Assembly: GCF_021233355.1 (NCBI RefSeq)
Contig: NZ_CP089507.1
Location: 1,364,001-1,428,000, forward strand
Length of the DNA: 64,000 nt
Reading direction: 5' to 3'
DNA from: Luteimonas fraxinea
Lineage (GTDB): Bacteria; Pseudomonadota; Gammaproteobacteria; Xanthomonadales; Xanthomonadaceae
Shown here: positions 27,851-36,676 of the stretch, piece by piece
Layout: every line of letters starts with the position of its first letter
Numbering within the stretch: the stretch's first letter is position 1
The notes under the pieces: generated by a model
Databases searched by the model: none
Told to the model about the DNA's origin: nothing
What the model saw: the letters and a program-made list of their open reading frames with translations, nothing else
Program-made: the position numbers and the translations under genes

Positions 27851-27974
27851 TCAACGCGCGGCGGCGGCCGGCGTCATCGAATACGGCGCCTCGGCCCCTG
27901 CGCCCGGCCAGGCCTGCGACGGCTCGGCCTGCATCGTGAAACGCAGTTCGCCGCCGGCGAGGATCTCGGCGTGA
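27771..27974 (+). other. Short frame behind the orphan promoter
   Basis: A 67-codon open frame begins at an ATG with GGGAGGG seven bases upstream, the same type of leader as the TonB receptor gene at 36677 (GGGAGGGG). The translation (MSSTRLARTADAASAAPPAQ at the start) has no signal peptide and no known domain, and its last two thirds are antisense to GH92. It is probably not a functional gene; it may be the stump of a deleted one. Confidence 0.2.
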
Positions 27975-30211
27975 CGCAGGAAGGCGCGCTGCAGCGGCTT
28001 GCCGTCGAGCGTGGCGCTGCCGATGTAGCCGTGGCCCTGTTCAAGCCCGTCGGCGATGACGGTGAATTGCTTGCCGTTCGGCAACCGCAGCGTGGCGCGC
28101 GGCAGGAACGGCCGGCCGATCACGTATTCGCCGCTGCCCGGTGCGACCGGATAGAAGCCCAGCGCGGTGAACAGATACCAGGCCGACATCTGGCCGAGAT
28201 CGTCATTGCCGGCCAGGCCATCGGGCCGGTCGGCGTACTGCGTGTCCATGATCGTCTTCAGCCGCGCCTGCGTGCGCCAGGGCTGGCCGGCGTAGGCGTA
28301 GAGATACGCGACGTGATGACTGGGCTCGTTTCCATGGGCGTACCAGCCGATCAGGCCGGTGATGTCTTCCATGTGCTCGAAGATCGACGGATCGACCTCG
28401 GCCTCGAAGGCCGCATCGAGCTTGCCGAGCAGCGCGTCGGCGCCGCCGTGCGCCGCGGCCAGGCCGGCAACGTCGTGCGGCACGTACCACGAGTACTGCC
28501 AGGCGTTGCCCTCGGTGTAGTCGGTGCCGTAACCGCTGGCGGTCGGATCGAACGGCGTGCGGAAACTGCCGTCGCGGTTCTTCGCGCGCATGAAGCCGGT
28601 GCCGGGGTCGAAGGCGTTGCGCCAGTTGGCGGCGCGCGTATCGAACCGGCGCGCGATGTCGGTGCGGCCCATCGCCTGCGCCATGCGCGCGATCGTCCAG
28701 TCGCCGTAGGCGTATTCGAGCGTCTTCGACGCGGCCTCGCCTTCCTCGTCGATCGGCACCCAGCCCAGTCCCATGTACTGGCGCAGGCCGTCGTAGGGAC
28801 CGTAGGACGCGCTGGCGACCATCGCGTCGAGCGCGGCGTCGGCATCGAAACCGCGAATGCCCTTGAGATACGCGTCCGCGATCACCGGCACCGCGTGGTA
28901 GCCGATCATCGTCCACGTCTCCTGCCCGTGAAACGACCACACCGGCAGAATCCCGTAGGGACTGTGCTGCCGGTGCGCGAGCAGAGAGTCGACGAAGTCG
29001 GCATTGCGCTTCTCCGGCTGCACGATCGTCAGCAGCGGGTGCAGCGCGCGATAGGTGTCCCACAGCGAGAACGTCGAGTAGTGAGCGAAGCCCTCGGCCG
29101 TGTGCACGGCCTGGTCGGGCCCGCGGTAGCGACCGTCAGCGTCCATGAAGAGCGTGGGGCCGAGCAGCGTGTGATACAGCGCGGTGTAGGCGCTGCGGCG
29201 GTCTGGTTCGGGTGCGTCGATGTCGAGCACCGACAGCGCTTCGGTCCAGTCGGCCTTGGCCGCGGTGCGCACGCGGTCGAAATCGAAGTCCGGCACCTCG
29301 GCGTCGAGATTGGCGATCGCGCCGGCCTCGTCGACCGACGAGATCGCGACCTTGACCACGAGCGGCGCATCGAGCTTGCCGAAGTCGAAGGTGCCGACCA
29401 GTTGCCGGCCTTCGATCTGCGCGCGCTCGCCCGGGCTGCCGTCGCCCGGCGGCGCGAAGCCCTTGTAGGCGATGTCGGTCTCGGTGTTGTGGAAGGCGTG
29501 TCCGGTCAGCGTACGCGAGAAGCGCATCGCGAAGTACAGCTGCCGGCCCGGCGCCCAGCCGCGGGTCTCGCGGAAGCCGGTGATCGTGCCGTCGGGCATC
29601 TGCCGCAGTCGCGACCACAGGATCTTGCCGGGGTAGTCGTACATCGACGTGCGCAGGTCGAGCAGCACGCGCGCATCGGTGCCCTCGGGAAAGGTGTAAC
29701 GGTGCACGCCGGCGCGCGCGCTCGCGGTGAGTTCGGCGCGCACCCGCGAATCGTCGAGGGTGACGGCGTAGTAGCCGGGCTGTGCGATCTCGTCGTCGTG
29801 GCGGAAGCGCGAGGCGTAACCGCTGCCGGGCACTTCGGGATCACCGCGTTCGAGCTTTTCGGGGCCGGTGACCGGCATCAGCAGCACGTCACCGAGATCG
29901 GAATGACCGGTGCCGGAAAAATGCGTATGCGAGAAGCCGACGATGCTGGTGTCGTCGTAGCGGTAGCCGGCCGCCCAGTCGTAGGCCTGCGCGCGCGGCT
30001 GGATGCGCGTGTCCGGGCTCAGCTGGACCATGCCGAACGGTACCGTCGCACCGGGATAGGTATGGCCCTCGCCGCCGGTGCCGATGAAGGGATCGACCGA
30101 CCCGTAGGCCTTCTCGCCCAAGTCGCGCGCGTCCGCCAGCGCCGCGCCCGCCCCCAGCAGCGCACCCATCGCGAATACCGCCTGTGCCATCGCCGCTCCC
30201 AGCTTCGCCAT
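27851..30211 (-). CDS. Secreted GH92 alpha-mannosidase
   Basis: The 786-residue enzyme has a signal peptide (cut after GAALADA) and the GH92 opening YGSVDPFIGTGGEGHTYPG. The catalytic blocks are intact: TEGNAWQYSW, whose Glu567 corresponds to the general acid, and GNDDLGQMSAWY (residues 668-679) with the Asp pair that activates water in this calcium-dependent inverting family. GH92 enzymes remove alpha-1,2-, 1,3- or 1,4-linked mannose from N-glycans or yeast mannan. Most bacterial members are exo-acting and periplasmic or outer-membrane bound. CGAGGG before ATG 30211 is a good ribosome-binding site. The gene is divergent from lacI1, with an operator at 30223-30236 in its leader. Confidence 0.94.
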   Translation of the reverse strand: MAKLGAAMAQAVFAMGALLGAGAALADARDLGEKAYGSVDPFIGTGGEGHTYPGATVPFGMVQLSPDTRIQPRAQAYDWAAGYRYDDTSIVGFSHTHFSGTGHSDLGDVLLMPVTGPEKLERGDPEVPGSGYASRFRHDDEIAQPGYYAVTLDDSRVRAELTASARAGVHRYTFPEGTDARVLLDLRTSMYDYPGKILWSRLRQMPDGTITGFRETRGWAPGRQLYFAMRFSRTLTGHAFHNTETDIAYKGFAPPGDGSPGERAQIEGRQLVGTFDFGKLDAPLVVKVAISSVDEAGAIANLDAEVPDFDFDRVRTAAKADWTEALSVLDIDAPEPDRRSAYTALYHTLLGPTLFMDADGRYRGPDQAVHTAEGFAHYSTFSLWDTYRALHPLLTIVQPEKRNADFVDSLLAHRQHSPYGILPVWSFHGQETWTMIGYHAVPVIADAYLKGIRGFDADAALDAMVASASYGPYDGLRQYMGLGWVPIDEEGEAASKTLEYAYGDWTIARMAQAMGRTDIARRFDTRAANWRNAFDPGTGFMRAKNRDGSFRTPFDPTASGYGTDYTEGNAWQYSWYVPHDVAGLAAAHGGADALLGKLDAAFEAEVDPSIFEHMEDITGLIGWYAHGNEPSHHVAYLYAYAGQPWRTQARLKTIMDTQYADRPDGLAGNDDLGQMSAWYLFTALGFYPVAPGSGEYVIGRPFLPRATLRLPNGKQFTVIADGLEQGHGYIGSATLDGKPLQRAFLRHAEILAGGELRFTMQAEPSQAWPGAGAEAPYSMTPAAAAR

Positions 30212-30222
30212 CGCACCCTCGA

Positions 30223-30236
30223 TTGGATCGGTTCAA
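30223..30236. promoter_or_regulatory. LacI-type operator in the GH92 leader
   Basis: TTGGATCGGTTCAA is a 14-base LacI-type palindrome around a central CG, with two mismatches to the symmetric TTGAACCGGTTCAA. It lies 12 bases upstream of the GH92 ATG, after a possible minus-strand -10 box (TAGGTT), where bound repressor would block elongation or initiation. Confidence 0.6.
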
Positions 30237-30323
30237 TGGCGGCGAACCTAGCACCGGTGCGCCGGCATCGCATGCTGCGCCGCAGGATGCCGTGGACCGC
30301 TGCGCCGGTCACCATACGCGCGT

Positions 30324-30337
30324 CTGAACCGGTTCAA
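30324..30337. promoter_or_regulatory. LacI-type operator upstream of lacI1
   Basis: CTGAACCGGTTCAA contains the perfect 12-base palindrome TGAACCGGTTCA (30325-30336). It ends ten bases before the lacI1 ATG. With the copy at 30223 it makes a pair about 100 bases apart flanking the divergent promoter region, which fits autoregulation and looping by the adjacent LacI protein. Confidence 0.7.
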
Positions 30338-30346
30338 ATTCCTGGC

Positions 30347-31426
30347 ATGTCTCCGACCCGACGCGTGACCCTGGCCGACATCGCGGCCGCTTGCGGACTG
30401 TCCAAGGCGACGGTCTCGATGGTGTTGCGCGACAACCCTCAGGTGCATCCCGACACCCGCGCGCGGGTCCGCGCCGAGCTGGAGCGCCAGGGCTATGTCT
30501 ATCACCGCGGCGCCGCCAGCCTGCGCCACGGGGGCGCGTCGAATGCGGTGGCGCTGGTCGTCAACGATCTGGCGAACCCGTTCTTCGCCGAGTTCGCCGC
30601 GGGCGTCGACGCGGCGCTGGCCGAAGCCGGCCACGTGTTGCTGCTCGGCAGCACCGGCGAATCGGTCGAGCGCCAGCAGGCCGTGCTGGCCTCGCTGGTC
30701 GAGCACGCGCCGGCCGCGCTGATCCTCTCGCCCGCCGAACACAGCAGCGCCGCGCGCCTGCGAAAGGTCTGCGGGCCGCGGCTGCCCATGCTGCTGTTCA
30801 ACCGCACGCTCGACGACGGCGGCACCGGCGACTGGGACTATCTGGCCCTCGACAACCGCGCCGGCGCGCGTCTGGCCACAGAACACCTGCTCGCGCAGGG
30901 CCATCGCGCGATCGCATTCTTCGGCGGCCATCGCGATTCGAGTTCCTGCGGCGAGCGTCGCGCCGGCTATCGCGAAGCGCTGGCCGACGCCGGTATCGCG
31001 CCCGACCCCGCGTGGCTGATCGAATGCGCGCCCACGCGCCTCGAAGCCGCGCGGCAGACGCCGGCGCTGTTCGCACGCGATCCCGCGCCGACCGCGGCGG
31101 TCTGCTACAACGACGCCGTCGCGCTCGGCCTGATCGCCGGCCTCGCGAGCTGCGGCCGCCGCGCCGGCCATGATTTCGCCGTCACCGGTTTCGACGATAT
31201 CGCCGAAGCCGCGTTCGCCTCGCCGCCGCTGACCACCGTCGCCACCGATCCGCGCGCCCGTGGCCTGCAGGCCGCGCGACTCGTGCTCGCGCGCTTGCGC
31301 GGTGCGCTGCCCGACTCGCCCCACACCACCATCGCCCCCGTTGCGCTGCAGATCCGTGCCAGCACGGCCGCCGCGCCCGACACCGCATTCCCATCGCCCG
31401 CCCAGGCCCGAGGTAGCGCCGCATGA
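30347..31426 (+). CDS. LacI-family transcriptional regulator 1
   Basis: The 359-residue regulator has a LacI helix-turn-helix (VTLADIAAACGLSKATVSMVLRDNPQV, residues 6-32), a hinge, and a periplasmic-binding-like effector domain ending in a Pro/Ala tail. It is expected to bind TGAACCGGTTCA-type palindromes such as those at 30223 and 30324 and to release them on binding a sugar, presumably mannose or a mannoside. ATG 30347 puts the HTH at the usual distance from the N-terminus. The stop codon overlaps the ATG of the transporter gene, so it heads the operon lacI1-MFS-kinase-isomerase-GH47. It therefore probably controls its own operon and the divergent GH92 gene. Confidence 0.92.
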   Translation: MSPTRRVTLADIAAACGLSKATVSMVLRDNPQVHPDTRARVRAELERQGYVYHRGAASLRHGGASNAVALVVNDLANPFFAEFAAGVDAALAEAGHVLLLGSTGESVERQQAVLASLVEHAPAALILSPAEHSSAARLRKVCGPRLPMLLFNRTLDDGGTGDWDYLALDNRAGARLATEHLLAQGHRAIAFFGGHRDSSSCGERRAGYREALADAGIAPDPAWLIECAPTRLEAARQTPALFARDPAPTAAVCYNDAVALGLIAGLASCGRRAGHDFAVTGFDDIAEAAFASPPLTTVATDPRARGLQAARLVLARLRGALPDSPHTTIAPVALQIRASTAAAPDTAFPSPAQARGSAA

Positions 31427-32733
31427 ATCCGTCCAGCCGCACGATGTCCAATCCCGCCGCGATCGCGGTGGTCAGCCTGATCTTCTTCACCTGGGGCGGC
31501 CTGACCAGTCTCAACGACGTGCTGATTCCGCATCTCAAAGCGGTGTTCTCGATGAACTACACGCAGACGATGCTGATCCAGTTCACGTTCTTCGGCGCGT
31601 ACTTCCTGATGTCGATGCCGGCCGGCGCCGTCGTCGCGCGCGTGGGCTACAAGGCGGGCATCGTCATCGGTCTGGTGATCGCGGCAATCGGTGCGGCGCT
31701 GTTCTATCCGGCCGCGCGCCTGCCCTCGTATCCGGTGTTCCTGACCGCGCTGTTCGTGCTGGCCAGCGGCATCACATTGCTGCAGGTCGCGGCCAATCCG
31801 TACATCAGCCTGCTCGGCCGGCCGGAAACCTCCCACAGCCGCCTCAATCTCGCGCAGGCGCTGAACTCGCTGGGCACGACGATCTTCCCGCTGCTGATCG
31901 GTCCGCTGATCCTGGTCGGCGCGGTGCTCGGCGCCGACGAGATCGCCGCGATGGGCGCGGCCGAACAGATCGCCTATCGCGCCGCCGAAGCGCGCTCGGT
32001 CGAAATGCCTTACCTGTTGCTGTCCGGCGGTCTGCTGCTGATGGCGGTGTTCGTGCTGCTGATGCGCATTCCGTCGCTGCGCGATTCCACCGAAGCCAGT
32101 CCGGCGGTGCACCACACCTATCTCGAAGCGCTGCGCACGCCGCATCTGCGCTGGGGCGTGCTGGGCATCTTCTGCTACGTGGGCGCGGAGGTCGCGATCG
32201 GCAGCTTCCTGATCAACTACATGGCCGAGCCCGAGATCGGTGGACTGACCGAAGCGCGCGCCTCGCAATTCCTCGCGTTCTACTGGGGCGGCGCGATGGT
32301 CGGCCGCTTCCTCGGCGCGGCGCTGATGACCGTCATCGATGCACGCAAGCTGCTCGGCTTCGCCGCCGGCATGGTCTGTCTGTTGCTGGTGGTCACGATG
32401 AGCACCACGGGGCACGTGGCGATGTGGAGCGCGCTGGCGATCGGCCTGTTCAACTCGATCATGTTCCCGACCATCTTCACCACGGCGATCGAGCGTCTCG
32501 GCACGCTGACCAGCAAGGCCTCGAGCCTGTTGGTGATGGCGATCGTCGGCGGCGCGTTGATCCCGCTCGCGCAGGGCGCGCTGGCCGACAACATCGGCAT
32601 CCAGCATGCGTTCGTCGTGCCGCTGGTCTGCTACGTCTACATCATCTGGTACGGCCTGCGCGGCTCGCGCCTGAGTGGCGCCGCGCTGACCACGGCCGAC
32701 GTGCCGGCGCCGCCTCCGGGTGCGATGCATTGA
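31423..32733 (+). CDS. FucP/GluP-type MFS sugar transporter
   Basis: The 436-residue protein has about twelve hydrophobic helices and matches the FucP/GluP group: FFTWGGLTSLNDVLIPHLK in helix 1, GITLLQVAANPYISLLG after helix 4, and LNLAQALNSLGTTIFPLLIG. These carriers take up fucose, glucose, galactose or mannose with protons across the inner membrane. In this operon mannose (or another monosaccharide freed by GH92 and GH47) is the likely cargo; that is inference. Translation starts at 31423 inside the lacI1 stop (ATGA). Confidence 0.92.
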   Translation: MNPSSRTMSNPAAIAVVSLIFFTWGGLTSLNDVLIPHLKAVFSMNYTQTMLIQFTFFGAYFLMSMPAGAVVARVGYKAGIVIGLVIAAIGAALFYPAARLPSYPVFLTALFVLASGITLLQVAANPYISLLGRPETSHSRLNLAQALNSLGTTIFPLLIGPLILVGAVLGADEIAAMGAAEQIAYRAAEARSVEMPYLLLSGGLLLMAVFVLLMRIPSLRDSTEASPAVHHTYLEALRTPHLRWGVLGIFCYVGAEVAIGSFLINYMAEPEIGGLTEARASQFLAFYWGGAMVGRFLGAALMTVIDARKLLGFAAGMVCLLLVVTMSTTGHVAMWSALAIGLFNSIMFPTIFTTAIERLGTLTSKASSLLVMAIVGGALIPLAQGALADNIGIQHAFVVPLVCYVYIIWYGLRGSRLSGAALTTADVPAPPPGAMH

Positions 32734-32735
32734 CG

Positions 32736-33731
32736 GTGCAGACACCCACTGGATTCACGCGCGAAATCGTCGCCTGCTTCGGCGAGGCGCTGATCGATTT
32801 CCGCGCAGAGCACGGCAGCGACGGCACGCGCCACTTCGTCGAACAGCCCGGCGGTGCGCCGGCCAATGTCGCAGTCGGCGTGGCGGCGCTCGGTGGTCGC
32901 GCACGCTTCATCGGCATGCTCGCGCAGGACATGTTCGGCGATGCGCTGCACGCGGCACTCGCCACGCGCGACGTCGATGTCTCGCAGGTGCGGCGCACCG
33001 CCGATGCACCGACGGCACTGGCCTTCGTCGCGCTGGCCGAGGATGGCGAACGCAGTTTCAGTTTCTACCGGCCGCCGGCCGCGGACCTGCTGTTCGAGGA
33101 CAGCGATTTCGTCGAAGACGCATTCGACGACGTCGCCGTGCTGCACGTGTGTTCGAACAGCATGACCGCGCCTGCGATCGCGGCGACCACCCTGCAGGCG
33201 ATGGTGCGCGCGGCGGATGCCGGCGCGCTGGTGAGTCTGGATCTCAATCTGCGGCCCGCGCTGTGGCCGCGCGACGTCGACCCCGCGCCGACCCTGTGGC
33301 AGGCGCTCGCGGCGGCGCGCCTGATCAAACTCAGCGCCGACGAGTTGGCGTTTCTGACCGGCGATGGCGATCTCGCCGGCACGATCGCGCGGCTGTTCGC
33401 CGGTGACGCCGCGGTGGTGCTGGTCACCGACGGCGCCGCCCCGATGCGCTGGTGGACGCGCACGCGCGCCGGCACGGCCGGCACCTTCACGGTCGATGCG
33501 ATCGACACCACCGCCGCCGGCGATGCCTGCGTCGCTGGACTGCTGCAACGCGTGGTCGCACTTGGCATCGATGCAGAGGGACTCGCCACCGCGTTCGAGG
33601 ACGATGCGGTGCGCGAGGATCTGCTGCGTCATGCAGCCGCCGCCGGCGCGCTCGCGACCACACGTCACGGCGCGTTCGACGCAATGCCCGATGCGGCGTC
33701 CGTGCATGCGCTACTGGAGACCGCACGATGA
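32736..33731 (+). CDS. PfkB-family sugar kinase, probable fructokinase
   Basis: The 331-residue kinase has the ribokinase-fold signatures: N-terminal PGGAPANVAVGVAALGG near residue 35 and C-terminal DTTAAGDACVAGLL near residue 255, the latter holding the catalytic Asp of the (G/A)xGD motif with Ala in place of the first Gly. Fructose is the most likely substrate, because the next gene encodes an AGE-fold isomerase that can produce it from mannose. Fructose-6-phosphate then enters glycolysis. The start is the GTG at 32736, just after the transporter stop; a TTG at 32730 would also be in frame. Its stop overlaps the next ATG. Confidence 0.85.
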   Translation: MQTPTGFTREIVACFGEALIDFRAEHGSDGTRHFVEQPGGAPANVAVGVAALGGRARFIGMLAQDMFGDALHAALATRDVDVSQVRRTADAPTALAFVALAEDGERSFSFYRPPAADLLFEDSDFVEDAFDDVAVLHVCSNSMTAPAIAATTLQAMVRAADAGALVSLDLNLRPALWPRDVDPAPTLWQALAAARLIKLSADELAFLTGDGDLAGTIARLFAGDAAVVLVTDGAAPMRWWTRTRAGTAGTFTVDAIDTTAAGDACVAGLLQRVVALGIDAEGLATAFEDDAVREDLLRHAAAAGALATTRHGAFDAMPDAASVHALLETAR

Positions 33732-35026
33732 GCCTGCCCGCGACGCCACTGCCCGACTTCACCGCACAGGCCACGCTGCGCGCGCACATCGCCGACACGA
33801 TGGCGTTCTATCACCCGCGTGCGATCGATCCCGACGGCGGCTTCTTCCACTATTTCCGCGACGACGGCAGCGTCTACGACCGCGGCCATCGTCATCTCGT
33901 CAGCAGCACGCGCTTCGTCTACGACTACGCGATGGCCGCGGTCGAGTTCGCCGACTCGCGTCACGCCGACGACTGGCGCGCCGCCGCGATGCACGGCCTG
34001 CGCTTCCTGCGCGCGGCGCATCGCGATGCGGAGCGCGGCGGCTACGTCTGGACGCTGCAGGATGGCGCGATCGAAGACGACACCCGCCACAGCTACGGGA
34101 TGGCCTTCGTGCTGCTCGCCTGCGCCAGCGCGCGCAAGGCCGGGCTGCCGACGCAGACCTGGATCGACGAGACCTGGGATCTGCTCGAACGCCACGCCTG
34201 GGACGCGGATGCGGGCCTGTATCGGGACGAGTCCGATGCGCAGTGGCGCTACAGCGGCTATCGCGGCCAGAACGCGAACATGCATCTGTGCGAGGCACTG
34301 ATCGCCGCGCACGAAGCCTGCGGCGATGCGCGTTATCTGCAACGCGCGCTGCAGCTGGCCGATCACATGACGCGCCGCCAGGCCGCGTTGTCGGGCGGTC
34401 TGGTCTGGGAACACTGGCACGCGGACTGGTCAGTCGACTGGGACTACCACCGGGGTGATCCCAAGCACCTGTTCCGGCCGTGGGGCTTCCAGCCCGGTCA
34501 CCAGATCGAATGGGCGAAACTGCTGCTGTCGCTGCGCGCGCACCTGGGCGATGCCGCGCCGGAGTGGTTGCTGCCGACCGCGCGCCATCTCTACGACACC
34601 GCGCTCGCGCACGGTTGGGACGCCGAGCACGGCGGCATCGTCTACGGGTTCGCGCCCAAATCGCTGCGCGACGTTTCGCCCGCGCGCGGCGCGCCGCCAC
34701 CAGACCTCGCGCAGACGCCGATGTTCTGGTGCGACGACGACAAGTATTTCTGGGTGCAGGCCGAAGCGATCGCCGCGGCCTGGCGGCTGTTCGACGCGAC
34801 CGGCGACGCGCGGTATCGCGACGACTACCTGCGTTTGTGGGACTACGCGTGGCGGCACTTCGTCGACCATACCCACGGCGCGTGGTTCCGCATCCTCGAC
34901 CGGCGCAACCGCAAATACGACGACCTCAAGAGTCCCGCCGGCAAGACCGACTACCACACGATGGGCGCCTGCCACGACGTACTCGCGGTGATGCGCGGCA
35001 CACATACCCGGAGCATCGACGCATGA
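33728..35026 (+). CDS. AGE-family sugar isomerase/epimerase, probable mannose isomerase
   Basis: The 432-residue protein is an alpha/alpha-barrel AGE-superfamily enzyme. The family histidine-bearing motifs are present: RHLVSSTRFVYDYAMA, QNANMHLCEALIAA and WGFQPGHQIEWAKLLL, with DYHTMGACHDV at the end. The superfamily includes N-acylglucosamine 2-epimerase, cellobiose 2-epimerase, sulfoquinovose isomerase YihS and mannose isomerase. Context (mannosidases before and after, a fructokinase-like gene upstream, no NAG genes) favours mannose-to-fructose isomerisation. This is pathway inference, not a motif that discriminates. It starts inside the kinase stop and its own stop overlaps the GH47 ATG. 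Confidence 0.83.
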   Translation: MSLPATPLPDFTAQATLRAHIADTMAFYHPRAIDPDGGFFHYFRDDGSVYDRGHRHLVSSTRFVYDYAMAAVEFADSRHADDWRAAAMHGLRFLRAAHRDAERGGYVWTLQDGAIEDDTRHSYGMAFVLLACASARKAGLPTQTWIDETWDLLERHAWDADAGLYRDESDAQWRYSGYRGQNANMHLCEALIAAHEACGDARYLQRALQLADHMTRRQAALSGGLVWEHWHADWSVDWDYHRGDPKHLFRPWGFQPGHQIEWAKLLLSLRAHLGDAAPEWLLPTARHLYDTALAHGWDAEHGGIVYGFAPKSLRDVSPARGAPPPDLAQTPMFWCDDDKYFWVQAEAIAAAWRLFDATGDARYRDDYLRLWDYAWRHFVDHTHGAWFRILDRRNRKYDDLKSPAGKTDYHTMGACHDVLAVMRGTHTRSIDA

Positions 35027-36478
35027 GCCTTCCGCGCTATCGGATTCCTCGGCAGTCCGCCGCTATCGCACTCGCAGCATGCGCCGCGCTGCTCGCGGGT
35101 TGTGCATCGACAGCGCCGACCGCACGGACAGCTGCCACCCACACCGTCGTGCACGTTGCGCCAGAGGCGCAACGCCGGCTCGACGCCAACGGCGCGGACG
35201 CGGTAATGGCCGAACGCGTCAAGGCCGAGTTCCTGCACGGCTGGCGCGGCTACCGCCAGTACGCCTGGGGCCGCGATGCACTCAAGCCACTGTCGAACAC
35301 CGGCAGCGACTGGTATGCGCAGTCGCTGTTGATGACGCCGGTCGATGCACTCGACACGCTGCTGGTCATGGGCCTGACCGACGAAGCCGACGCCGCGCGC
35401 GAGCTGATCGCGACGCAGCTGTCATTCGACAAGGATCTCGACGTCAAGCACTTCGAGATCGTGATCCGCCTGCTCGGTGGCCTGCTGTCGGGTTACCAGA
35501 TGACCGGCGACGCGCGTCTGCTTGCGCTGGCCGACGATCTCGGCACGCGGCTGCTGCCGGCGTTCGATTCGCCGACCGGCCTGCCCTATGTCACCGTCAA
35601 CCTGCGCACCGGCAAGACCAGCGGTACCGAGAGCAACCCGGCCGAGTCCGGCACGCTGCTGCTCGAATACGGCACGCTCGCGCGGCTGACCGGCAAGCAG
35701 GTGTACTGGGACAAGGCCTGGCGCGCGCTCGAAGCGACCTACGCCATGCGCTCGCCGATCGGCCTGGTCGGCGAACGCTTCGATGTCGAGACCGGCCAGT
35801 GGACGCAGACCCGCACCCACGTCGGCGCGCGCATCGACTCCTATTACGAATATCTGTGGAAGTGCTGGCAGCTGTTCGCCGAGCCGCGCTGCAAGACCAT
35901 GTGGGACACCCACATCGCGGCGCTCAACACGCACGTCGCCGACGAGGTCGACGGCGCGCTGTGGTACGGCCACGTCGACATGGCGACCGGCGCGCGCATC
36001 GCGCCGCGCTTCGGCGCCCTGGATGCGTTTCTTCCCCGGACTGCTCGCGGTCTCCGGCGATCTCGACCGCGCCATGCGCCTGCAGCACTCGGCGTTCTCG
36101 ATGTGGCAGGCGCACGGCATCGAACCGGAAGCCTGGGATTATCGCGCCCGCACGGTCGTGTCGCCCGGCTACCCGCTGCGGCCGGAGATCATCGAGTCCG
36201 CCTGGTATCTGTATCGCCTGACCGGCGACCGCGCATGGCGCGACATGGGCCGCACGATGTTCGACGACTTCGTCCGCCACACGCGCACCGACAGCGGCTT
36301 CGCCGCACTGGCGAACGTGGTGACCAAGGAGAAGAAGGACGACATGGAGAGCTTCGTGCTCGCCGAGACCTTCAAGTACTTCTATCTGCTCTATGCCGAC
36401 CCCGCGACGCGCGATCCGGCGACGACGGTGCTGACCACCGAAGCGCATCCGCTGCGACCCGTCGCAGCACCGCCCTGA
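35023..36478 (+). pseudogene. GH47 alpha-1,2-mannosidase lipoprotein with a one-base frameshift
   Basis: This GH47 enzyme, of the type mostly known from eukaryotic N-glycan trimming with a few bacterial members (Caulobacter), has a lipobox (LLAGC, Cys near 28), then WYAQSLLMTPVDALDTLLVMGL, HFEIVIRLLGGLLSGYQ (Glu145) and VGARIDSYYEYLWKCW (Asp272). After codon 335 the reading changes frame. TTT at 36028-36030 appears to hold one extra T; without it the sequence reads FGALDAFFPGLLAVSGDLDR. It then continues with LRPEIIES (base Glu388), DDMESFVLAETFKYFYLL and TTEAHPL, whose Thr binds calcium, to the stop at 36478. The corrected protein has 484 residues. As written, the catalytic C-terminus is lost. 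A sequencing error is equally possible. Confidence 0.85.
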
Positions 36479-36563
36479 TCTCGCAGCAGGCTGCTGCGTC
36501 GCAGCACGAATTCCCTGTTTCGACCCGTTACGAATGCGTTTTCGCCCCGTCGAACCCTGCCCG

Positions 36564-36592
36564 TTGACAACGCTGTCAACCTGACATCCAAT
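36564..36592 (+). promoter_or_regulatory. Promoter with TTGACAACGCTGTCAA operator before the TonB receptor
   Basis: TTGACA (36564-36569), a 17-base spacer and TCCAAT (36587-36592) form a plausible promoter about 80 bases before the receptor ATG. The -35 box is the left arm of the palindrome TGACAACGCTGTCA (36565-36578), also present beside lacI2 (45754) and at 27692. Binding of a LacI-family repressor here would block RNA polymerase. Confidence 0.65.
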
Positions 36593-36676
36593 CCGCGCTG
36601 AAATACACCGCCCGCATTCCCCCGGACGCGCGGGTACACAACCGAACTGCATGCGAATCCTTGGGAGGGGAGATCC

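Noticed and set aside
27731..30346. Long upstream extension of the lacI1 reading frame
   Set aside because: It is antisense to GH92 and lies before the operator; the HTH begins right after ATG 30347.
36010..36060. Programmed frameshift as explanation of the GH47 break
   Set aside because: No slippery heptamer, internal ribosome-binding site or downstream pseudoknot was seen; a one-base change is simpler.
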